A DNA stretch of 64,000 nucleotides from positions 682,001 through 746,000 of the forward strand of contig MU858045.1 of NCBI GenBank assembly GCA_033297075.1, read 5' to 3'. Each line of letters opens with the position of its first letter. The first letter of the stretch is position 1. Positions 55,540 to 64,000 of this stretch are shown here, one piece after another. A program made the position numbers and the translations under genes. The notes beneath the pieces were generated by a model. The model was not told the origin of the DNA. It did no database searches and saw only the letters and a program-made list of their open reading frames with translations. Origin of the DNA: Rhypophila decipiens (lineage: Eukaryota > Ascomycota > Sordariomycetes > Sordariales > Naviculisporaceae).

Positions 55540-57723
55540 GATGGGAGTTATTGAGATTATACCCGAAGCTTGTATGTGTATTCTATCTGTAACATATTGT
55601 TCATACCGCGTAAGCTCCAAAGACATAGGGCGGCTTAGATGGACTGCATAGATGGACGTGGGTTCTCAGAGCTTATATTGCATAGTTGATACCCACCTCA
55701 ACTGATTACCATTCCCCGTTTCAGCATCACATCCTCTGTTTAGTCTTTCTGGTGCTCTGGGACTACGACTGGTCTAATACTACCTGAGGATTCTCTTCGT
55801 TGATATGAATATGTATACCTCTAAGCTTGTCAAGATCGCAGCATGAGGTTTCCCAAAATGGACTTGAGAGGACCTCGGATTGGTGGTACCCTAGCGCCTA
55901 ACGGAGGCGGTTTGGCCGTTGTTAGTGCATTACAATTCACCTCTTGCAAAAACGACTGTACAAGCACTTGCATGTGAAAAAGAAAACGTAAAATAAAATT
56001 CTCAGAGACGCCGTGAGAGTCAACGAGGGCTGGTCTTTCTTAATACTATTCAACAACTCAATGCCCTTTCTGATGAGCTTGAATTGGCAACACAAAGTAC
56101 CGCGCTAATAATGAGAGCAGTAGGCTCGCTGAGACGTCAACCTTGTAACAGTGCCGGTATTGTATGATCGTATTGGGACAACTTCAACGACCACGGAGTT
56201 CCTCGAACTTCACATATTACCGCCATTTACCAACGTCGAATTTGGGCCAAAACTTCTCCAAGCCCAAGCTTATTAATCTGTCTCCAGAAAGCCATGTTTC
56301 CGAAAGATATATCCTCACGTCATGATCCATTTTGAAGGCAACGGTTCGCCAGCGATCGCTGCAATGTCAGGGCCGAAGCCGAATGGAACCTCAACTCGGA
56401 AGACCTTTGCCATCTTTTAAGCAAGCACCAAGGATCGAATTGAACCCCGGTGATGAGATCGATCGAAGCTTTCCCGGGTCGTTGTACATAGTCCTGTCCG
56501 GTAGTTGGTTTTAACAAGTCGGATCCAGTTCCATGGCTCAAGTCAAGCTTTTTCGCCCGCCAAGCACATCAGAGCCGAGTCGAATTGCGCCATCGCCCCA
56601 ACTCCTGGCGTCACCATCCCCACGCCGTCACAACACCACCGGTGTGATTAAGCCTCAGGAAGGAGCTCTGATTCTGACGTGTGGTGTACCATCATGAATA
56701 TCAATTATCGACCATTCGAAATTGAATACGAATGGTGTTTGACGGAGGAAATTGGCCTTGCTCAAGTCCTATGCTGTCCCTTCCTCAGTTATTTCCCCCT
56801 ATGATCTCACCGAAATGGCAAAGTCACACGTTCACCTTCTGGTACATGTTTTTGGACCCGCATCACCAGCCACAAGCCCTTTGGAAATTGTGTTTTCTCG
56901 AGGCCGGCTGATCCGAAAGGAGGTCAAGTGGCCCCCCTTCCACATCTCTACAACACTGTACAGACCTTGTATGTTTAAATAGATTTCTTCCCATCGCTGT
57001 TTGATCTGAAGTTGGGCTGCGGTACCTTCCCTAACTCACCACCACTAGCCCGCGGGACTTGTTTTGATAGGCAAGAGGTCGATTGCGCCATTGAACCGGT
57101 GCCCACCTCTCAGGCCTTCAAGCTCCGCTCTCCCTATCCCAGCTGGTCACTGCTTCCTCATGATCCGAACTCCATCTCCTATGTGGGCACTCGAACAGTC
57201 TCGGAAAGCTATTGTTTGCCTTCCTGTCGATCTCTGACTGCTGTTCATGAACCTCAAAACGAGATGATGGCTCTTGCCCTGTGCTTTGAAATCAACCTTT
57301 CCCGTCTCTCCGTCTCCTTCCCGGCATCTTCATGACCACGGCACGCTTTTATAACCTCGAATGACACCATCTGATCGCCTTCATGTTGCGCCTCCGAATA
57401 TGAGATCTCTGGCCAAATTATCCTAAAGTTTTCAACCTCAATATTTCATCAGCTTACTATGCCGCTATAATCAAGTCTTACCTGGTCTTCCTCACAAATC
57501 TTCCAGCATCAAGGCCACCTCATAGGACCTGCTAGTGGTGACCCGAACCCTCCATTCTCCCACCGAAAGATCTTATATCCACTATCGGATTTACGACATA
57601 TCCGCGATATATCAACCCAGCAAGGAGGACCGCATCTTCCACAGGGATACTTAGGGGTCTCGTCCCCAAGGGTGGTCTCCTCATCTCACCTCATCCTCCC
57701 CTCATATTGGGCAAGGATCAAGG
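55540..57723. other. 2.2-kb intergenic region upstream of the sulfate permease
   Basis: Contains the BCS1 3' flank and a long sulfate-permease upstream region with a perfect CYS3-type palindrome at 57361-57370. Only short frames without motifs are open. Confidence 0.5.
57361..57370. promoter_or_regulatory. Predicted CYS3/MetR-type bZIP site upstream of the sulfate permease
   Basis: ATGACACCAT matches the Neurospora CYS3 consensus ATGRYRYCAT at all ten positions. It is 354 bp before the permease start. CYS3 is the activator of sulfur-acquisition genes, including sulfate permeases, under sulfur limitation. The match is seen; binding is inferred. Confidence 0.55.
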
Positions 57724-60454
57724 ATGGCGGCCGATATGTCGTCCAGGGCCAAGGGTTTCTTGACGAAGGCTTTGGGAATCAAATTGCAAGAGGGAGAGCC
57801 TAACGATAATCATGTGATCCATGGGCACATGCAGTCGATCCGGAATAGCGACTGCTTTGTCGAACAGGAACCGCAGACAGCCGAGTTTCTCTTAGGGCTG
57901 ATTCCCGAGGGTCCGCAAATCTGGCAGTATCTTGTATCTCTCTTCCCGTTTATTTCGTGGATCGGTCACTACAACTTGCAATGGCTCATGGGCGATCTAG
58001 TTGCCGGTGAGAATGGACACCGACACTGAACCATCCAACGCTAACCACGAGCAGGTATCACCATCGGCGCTGTCGTTGTCCCACAAGGCATGGCTTATGC
58101 CAAAATTGCCAATCTCCCAGTCCAGTTTGGCCTCTACTCTTCCTTCATGGGAGTATTAGTGTACTGGTTCTTTGCAACATCCAAAGACATTACCATCGGT
58201 GTAAGCTCGCTTCTTGCTCAAATACCGTGACTTAGACCAAGATGTCTGACATGACGAACAGCCTGTCGCCGTTATGTGCCAACTCACCGGTGGGATCGTG
58301 TCCGATATGGAGAATGTCCTTCCAGACGTCCCGGGACATGTCATCGCCTCAGCGCTCTCTATCCTGGCCGGATCCATAGTCCTGTTCGTCGGTCTGATTC
58401 GTTGCGGCTGGATTGTTGACATGATTTCCCTCCCTGCTCTCTCGGCCTTCATGACGGGCTCGGCCATCACCATTGCCATCGGCCAGGTTCCTACCATGAT
58501 GGGAATTTCAGGCGTCTCAACCCGAGACGCCCCGTACATTGTGTTGATTCACACCCTCCAAGGGCTTCCAAAGACGAGCTTGGACGCAGCAATGGGACTG
58601 TCTGCCCTTTTCCTTCTCTATACGATTAGAGCATTTTGCGGCTTCGCTGCGGGACGGTGGCCGAAACATCAAAGAGTGTTCTTCTTCCTTTCGACGCTCA
58701 GGACCGTATTCATCATTCTCCTGTACACGTTGGTCAGCTGGTTGGTGAACAGGGGACTTCCCGCGGGCCAGGAAAAGTTCAAGATTGTCCTCGACGTCCC
58801 AGCAGGTATGTGACGTCCCTGTCTTCCTGTTCGGACTCTTCACTGACTCTTTATAGGCTTCCAGAATGCAGGTGTTCCAGTCTTGAACAAGCGTATCGCT
58901 GGTGAGCTTGTGGGATACCTACCCGCAACTGTTATTGTCCTGCTGATTGAGCACATTGCCATATCCAAGTCGTTTGGCCGCGTCAACAACTACTCAATCA
59001 ATCCTTCCCAAGAGATGGTAGCTATCGGTGTGACGAATGTCCTTGGACCCTTTGTTGGCGGCTTTGCATCCACGGGATCATTCAGCCGCACAGCGATTAA
59101 GAGCAAGGCTGGGGTTCGCACGCCATTTGCAGGCGTCATTACCGCTCTTGTGGTTCTTTTAGCCCTCTACGCACTTCCGGCAGTTTTCTACTTTATACCA
59201 AATGCTTCATTGGCGGCGGTTATTATCCACGCCGTTGGAGACTTGATCACGACACCCAACACAATCTACCAGTTCTGGCGCGTCTCCCCCTTCGAGGTGT
59301 TCATCTTCTTCGCAGGTGTTATTACGACGGTCTTTTCAACGATTGAGAATGGCATCTATTGCACTGTTTGTCTCTCTGCAGCGATGCTACTCTACCGGAT
59401 TCTGAAGGGCAAGGGCCGCTTCCTCGGTCATATAGAGGTCAAGTCGATGCTCGACAATAACGTTGTCGGTGAGCCACCGCGAAGAACAGCAGAGTATGGG
59501 ACATTTACCGGCCACAGATATGCCGCTTACCGGAACGTCTTCTTGCCTATTACGCATGCTGACGGCTCCAATCCGGTCGTCGATCTTGACACCCCATACC
59601 CTGGTATCTTCATCTATCGTTTCTCGGAGGGGTTCAACTATCCCAACGCGAGCAACAGCCTGCAGTACATGGTCGACCATATATTCGCTCGCACGCGCAG
59701 GACGAACCTGGCAACCTTCGACCGCCCTGGCGACCGGCCGTGGAATAACCCCGGGCCCTCTCGACGCCAACTCAAGGCTGCGGCGACAGCTGGTGTGGCG
59801 CCTGGCGAGATTGGCGTGAATACAGATCTTCCGACACTCAAGGCCATTATCCTCGATTTCAGTTCCGTCAACCATGTCGACATCACCTCGGTCCAACAGT
59901 TGATCGACGTGCGTAACCAATTGGACAGGTATACTGCGCCGGACATTGTTCATTGGCATATCGCTTGCATTCACAATCGCTGGACAAAGCGTGCCCTCGT
60001 CGCAGCCGGGTTCGGCTCTCCAGCTTCCCACTGCGATGGACTGCAACATCGCTGGCGGAGTATTTTCAGTGTCGCTGAGATTGGTGGTTCCCAGAGCGCC
60101 GCCGCAGCGGCCGAGAAAGAGGCGAACGAGAAAGAGACAAATAGACGGTCTACCCTGGCATCCCTTGACGTCGAAACTTCTCCCAGGAGAGGAGGGAGCA
60201 GTGGTGGTAGTGCAGACCGCAAGTCCTCTATAAGCCGCAACGTGGCCATCCATGGCACCAACAGACCACTTTTCCATGTTGACCTGACCAGCGCGCTGCA
60301 GAGTGCCATCGCGAACGTGGAAGCCAGCGCTGAGTTCAGGGCAGGATCTGACGAGGTGCTCCAGCCGCCTTCATTACCAGGATCCGTGAAGCCATCTTCA
60401 AGCACGTCGACCCTGGGGAATACACTCGGCCAGACTCCAATCAACAAAAGATGA
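57724..60454 (+). CDS. SulP/SLC26 sulfate permease with STAS domain
   Basis: Exons 57724-58006, 58055-58200, 58262-58805 and 58857-60454 encode 856 residues. The product is a plasma-membrane proton-coupled sulfate importer of the fungal CYS-14/SUL family. The transport domain has the SulP N-terminal motif WLMGDLVAGITIGAVVVPQG, crossing intron 1, then MAYAKIANLPVQFGLYSSF, the GLIRCGWIVDMISLPALSAF region, and IGVTNVLGPFVGGFASTGSF followed by SRTAIKSKAGVRTP. The cytoplasmic STAS domain (about 560-700) contains PGIFIYRFSEGFNYPNAS and LKAIILDFSSVNHVDITSVQ, with a Gly/Arg-rich loop between them as in fungal members. A Ser-rich, acidic tail rich in predicted phosphosites ends the protein. Introns are GTGAGA..CAG, GTAAGC..CAG and GTATGT..TAG. 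Control by a CYS3-type factor is suggested by the upstream site. Confidence 0.92.
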
Positions 60455-60802
60455 TATTTCGAGTTTTAACGAGACATGACTTGCACTGCATTACGGGCAT
60501 GGGGAACATATCTACACGGGCGGGATAGCATTTAAGAACTAAGACTGGTTCTCTGTATACATTTGCATGGTGGGCGTTTTTGGTGGGCAGAACAGGTTGT
60601 CATTCGGTTTCTTTCTCTGTTCTGGTCTTTAGAGAGTAACAATATACCCTATCAGTATTGTCGTTCATCATGTTCTGACTGCAAAAGGGTGATTCAGGCT
60701 GAGTTGAGAATGAGAAAGTTGACACATATTGAGAATGACGTCATTGTAGCTGATCTTCAGGGTGTGTAAGCTGCAAGGCACCGTTTCACAGAGCGGTTCA
60801 TC

Positions 60803-60819
60803 GGCCCCCAGAGGGGGCC
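60803..60819. repeat. Perfect inverted repeat GGCCCCC-AGA-GGGGGCC
   Basis: Seven-base arms around a three-base centre, 716 bp before the RTC3 start. It contains an AGGGG stress-element core. Confidence 0.85.
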
Positions 60820-61119
60820 AAGGCAAACCTAAATGGAAGGGTCCTCTCTCAGGTGGAAAGTATACCCCTTATTGCGTAGTGCAGCTGACTTGGAATGCTC
60901 TCGCGTAAGAAATACAAGGCAATAATACATGTGAGAAGGCTCTTGGAGGTTTAAATCCCCATCTTTTGGTGTCAGGTGAAGCTCCTGAATGCCCTGAAGC
61001 GGGGCACCAAGCCCCACCAAAGCTTCCCGTTCGGTCCAAATGGCATGTTCCACCCGACCCGTCACCTATGACGTAGGCCGGTTGCAAGCATGATGGTCAT
61101 GCTCTTTCCTTTATAGAGG

Positions 61120-61124
61120 AGGGG
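61120..61124 (+). promoter_or_regulatory. STRE-like AGGGG element upstream of RTC3
   Basis: AGGGG, the core of the yeast Msn2/4 stress-response element, lies about 165 bp before the inferred leader intron. Five-base words occur by chance, so this is weak evidence. Confidence 0.3.
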
Positions 61125-61535
61125 TCCTTCAGCTCTGCTTATAATTCTGGACCTTGTTCGAGCATTCATACCTTCAACAACGACACCATCAACCATCAAC
61201 CATCACTCACCTCTATCCTTGATCAATTAGCAATCTCATTCATCAAGGCACCACTTCCTGCGACAAACCTCGAAACATATTTGCTAGGTAAGTAGAGACA
61301 TTCGTACTTCTCCGACCACGTCCTTCATTGGAAGCATCATTGTCCCAATTGAACAGAGCTCGTGTGTCAGCTTTCGACTCTCGACCCTAAGCTAATTGCA
61401 ACGTGACTTCAGATACCCATTACACAACAGCACACTCTTTGTCTCCCTTAGCAGACAGCAATCATCTTCGCTGTTCCACCCAGCGAACTACTCTCTCTCC
61501 AAATAAATCCCAAGCGGAACGATACCCCAGCAAAA

Positions 61536-62057
61536 ATGGCTCGCGGCGGCACCACACAGTCCAAGGTCCACCTCAAGGGCCAGAGCGACGACTTCCTCCT
61601 CTTCATCGATGACGTCGACACATACAAGAAATGGCTCGGCGACAAGTCCGTCCCATTGGTTGAATTCGTCTCGTCATTCCAGATCTTTGTTACACACAAG
61701 TAAGTTTTGTTTTGAACTGAATCACAGGTGGCCATTCGGTGCATTCTGTTTCCCGCCCTCCTGGAATGATCTTCTCGTTACTGACATGGATTTTCCCGTT
61801 TTATAGACAAGGCTCACAAGGCCAGTATGACACCGCTTCGAAGTCATCACTGGATAACGAGTTTGGCACGACCGACGAGACCGAGGTGATCAAGCAGATT
61901 CTGGAGAAGGGCACACTTCAGGAGGTCCAGGTGGGTGTTCCCCAGCGTCATTTCTCGTAGTTCTCGCAGACTCGGTGGCTAACATGTCTGGACTATACAG
62001 ATGGCGGAGCGACAGGGATCACGCAACGACTCCAACGGAGCGATGGGCGCTAATTAG
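61536..62057 (+). CDS. RTC3: SBDS-fold stress protein Rtc3
   Basis: Exons 61536-61699, 61807-61930 and 62001-62057 encode 114 residues, the length of yeast Rtc3 (Yhr087w), a stand-alone SBDS N-terminal-like domain protein induced by stress and linked to RNA metabolism and telomere capping. Diagnostic parts are KVHLKGQSDDFLLFIDDVD, VEFVSSFQIFVTHKQGSQGQ, then YDTASKSSLDNEFGTTDETE and VIKQILEKGTLQE. Introns are GTAAGT..TATAG, splitting a Lys codon, and GTGGGT..TACAG. The last exon codes for a short polar tail (MAERQGSRNDSNGAMGAN). An ATG-like start at the last exon is not a gene of its own. The inferred leader intron and STRE-like words upstream fit a strongly regulated gene. Confidence 0.9.
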
Positions 62058-63147
62058 AACGAGCGACCATCTCCTCCCCTATATATCGCTCCCACTAAAC
62101 CCATCACGACGGTGGATATCACAAATGCGGGAAGTCGTCTAGCTCGTCGGATAATACAGCTAGTGGGACTGAACACCATACTGTTTAAGTTTATTTACAC
62201 TTATGGTGATCTTGCTTTGGGGGAGTAAGGACCCATGAGGGGTGCAAGATATTCAAGACGTTGACGATGCGTCTCTTGCAGTCATGTGCAAGGCTTCAGC
62301 TATAGTAACTAGCGGTCCATATTCATCAACGGAGCGTTTCTCCAGAACAATGTGTTTCTCGTCTGTGATCGATGAGAGGATGTGAAACAGCTCCATACCA
62401 GCAACTGGATGCGAGTGTCAATGATATATCTGAATCCCGATTCTCGACATCGTGCGTTATCTTTGTGGTCTGGTACCTGGCGTCACACATTGAGTGCTTC
62501 AAGTATCAACGCGCCATATGATCATCAGAGGCATGGTCGTTGAGGTAGGTCACCTCAATAAATCGGTTCCCCGGCAACCATCAGGGGCCCTTAGCAGCCC
62601 GATGATGGTGTCGTCTTGGCGAGCTTGTGAATCTGAATGCCTCGAGTCGAATTTTAAACTCGGCTATCCAGGAACAAATGCAATTAGACGGAAATTTCTC
62701 GATCAATAATCCATCCGTCACTCATCATATTAACCAACATCTTCCTTCGGATTTTTCTAACGGAGAGACCAACACCAGTCTTGTTGTTTCGATCACCAAA
62801 GGAACCCCACTTTTGGGGAGGGGGCCGAGTCCGGATTCTCCAACCTTATGTAGTTAGGAGCTCGATACTATATGCGGCATTCAAGAGTGTTCATTGACTG
62901 GTTGGTGTGATATGGATCTTCTTATCACCATCTTTATTGGTGTCTAGACACATGGGATTACTCATTAGTTGTTTCCCCGCCCTCAGCTGTTGGATGTTTA
63001 AAGACACAAGAGCTTCAACACAACATCCTCACATGGACTTTGATCCTCTTCATCTCTTTTGAGCGAATCCATCATTTACAGTACTTGTTCCTTCTTAAGC
63101 CCAAGTGACATACCATCTCCGTCTCTGTATACAGCAAATTCTTCACG
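62058..63147. other. Intergenic between RTC3 and the aldolase-family gene
   Basis: Contains the RTC3 3' flank and the promoter of the right-edge gene. A short frame at 62494-62857 has no recognisable motif. Confidence 0.5.
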
Positions 63148-64000
63148 ATGAGCCCCCCCTCAGCGACATCGCCCTCCTCGACGACCAACCAAGTAACCAC
63201 GGTCTTGTCCCAGATCAAAGACTCCAACAACAATAAAAATGAAGCCTCAAAAACGAAGAAGCAAACCCCCCTCCAACAAATATCCCAAGGCACCGTAACC
63301 CTCTCCGGCCCCCCTTCCCATCCGACCTTTGCTCGCGAGCGTCAACACAGGTTAAACCACATGGCGGCCTCCTTCTGCCATTGGTCCCGCGAAAACTACG
63401 TATTCGGCTTCAGCGGGCACATTTCCGTCCGAGACCCGGAATACCCATCTTCCTTTTGGACGAACCCCCTCGGCGTGCACTTTGGCCTCCTCAAAGCAAG
63501 TGACATGATACTCGTCAACCTCCGGGGCCAAATAGTAGGGGGAAATAGATCCCGCCCCGCAAACACAGCCGGCTTCCTTATCCATGGGGCGATTCACGAG
63601 GCAAGACCGGATGTCCACGCCGCGTGCCATGCTCATTCTCGGTACGGGCGGGCATTTTCTGCGCTGGGAAAAAGACTGGATATGATTAGCCAGGATGTTT
63701 GCAAATTTCTTGGGGAGGCTCATGCAGTGTATGAGACGTACGGGGGTGTTGTTCTTGTAGAGGAAGAAGGAAAGCATATTGCGCGAGCGCTTGGGCCAAA
63801 GGGGAAGGGGGTTATCCTCAAGAATCACGGCTTGCTTACTGTCGGGGGGACGGTGGACGAGGCGGCTTGGTTGTTTGACGTTATGGAGGGTGCTTGTCGG
63901 GATCAGCTGCTTGTTGATGCTGCGGTGGGAGGAGGATATGACGAGAGGGAAGGGAAGAAGATGATTATTGGTGAGGAGGAGGCGAGAATGAACTTTGAGC
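63148..64000 (+). CDS. Class II aldolase/adducin-domain protein, 3' end outside the window
   Basis: The frame opens at ATG 63148 and stays open to the right edge, giving 284 residues. After a polar Ser/Thr/Lys-rich start (about 1-50) the class II aldolase/adducin fold begins: FARERQHRLNHMAASFCHWS, VFGFSGHISVRDPE, TNPLGVHFGLLKASDMILV. The zinc-binding triad is visible as His161 and His163 (ACHAHSRYGR) and His227 (ILKNHGLLTVGG). LGEAHAVYETYGGVVL lies between them. Fungal members of this family (like yeast-related adducin-head proteins and L-fuculose-phosphate-aldolase-like enzymes) are mostly uncharacterised; a catalytic role is possible since the metal ligands are kept. No intron is needed within the window. 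The stop codon lies beyond 64000. Confidence 0.88.
   Translation, partial: MSPPSATSPSSTTNQVTTVLSQIKDSNNNKNEASKTKKQTPLQQISQGTVTLSGPPSHPTFARERQHRLNHMAASFCHWSRENYVFGFSGHISVRDPEYPSSFWTNPLGVHFGLLKASDMILVNLRGQIVGGNRSRPANTAGFLIHGAIHEARPDVHAACHAHSRYGRAFSALGKRLDMISQDVCKFLGEAHAVYETYGGVVLVEEEGKHIARALGPKGKGVILKNHGLLTVGGTVDEAAWLFDVMEGACRDQLLVDAAVGGGYDEREGKKMIIGEEEARMNFE

Larger units (their letters stand above)
60455..61535. other. Intergenic and leader region of RTC3, with a likely 5'-UTR intron
   Basis: Upstream of RTC3 there are AGGGG/CCCCT words (60812-60816 within a palindrome, 60865-60869, 61120-61124) and a probable leader intron with a GTAAGT donor at 61288 and a TTCAG acceptor ending at 61412. 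The leader is CA-rich with CAACCATCA repeats. Confidence 0.5.

Overview
The window is nuclear DNA of a filamentous ascomycete (Pezizomycotina; a Sordariomycete is my best guess, from gene style rather than any search). The evidence is short introns with GT..AG borders and CTAAC/CTGAC-like branch points, monocistronic genes on both strands, a GPI-anchored DUF7707-type protein, Thr-rich secreted protein architecture, and fungal members of many housekeeping families. I see no transposon, no tRNA or rRNA gene, no CRISPR array and no polyketide or nonribosomal peptide synthase. Coordinates of spliced genes were worked out by hand from frame, splice sites and conserved motifs.

Layout. 0-13 kb: N-terminal part of a gene running off the left edge (-), the oligosaccharyltransferase subunit SWP1 (-), a decayed four-module secreted-protein gene (-), a glutaminyl-peptide cyclotransferase (-), a choline/ethanolamine phosphotransferase (-) and a small GPI-anchored Cys-rich protein (-). 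13-16.5 kb is empty of recognisable genes. 16.5-25 kb: an extended SDR (+), the PX protein YPT35 (+), a classical SDR (+) and a large IQ-motif/IQM-like protein (+). 25.5-35 kb: PYM (-) and QCR9 (+) sharing a divergent promoter, then the N-end-rule ligase UBR1 (+). 36-45 kb: two ABC transporters facing each other tail to tail, an ABCC/MRP-type full transporter (+) and an HMT1-type half transporter (-). 45-50.7 kb is the largest region without a recognisable gene. 50.7-55.5 kb is mitochondrial: TIM44 (-) and the ribosomal protein uS11m (+) are divergent, followed by BCS1 (+). 57.7-62 kb: a sulfate permease (+) with a perfect CYS3-type site upstream, and the SBDS-fold stress protein RTC3 (+). A class II aldolase/adducin gene (+) runs off the right edge.

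How the genes relate. Most are independent housekeeping genes. Three loose themes stand out. Four genes serve mitochondria: QCR9 (complex III subunit), BCS1 (inserts the Rieske protein into complex III), TIM44 (import motor) and uS11m (mitoribosome). The MRP-type transporter, the HMT1-type transporter and the sulfate permease all touch sulfur or thiol biology, though any functional link is inference. SWP1 and the cyclotransferase act on secretory proteins. The observations most worth checking are the decayed modular gene with mapped lesions, a PAM2-like motif in the tail of the HMT1-type transporter, a 19-glycine run inside NBD2 of the ABCC transporter, tiny upstream ORFs before YPT35 and UBR1, and the QCR9 gene with a lone-ATG first exon and a GC-AG intron. 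I did not find a clearly new multi-gene system.
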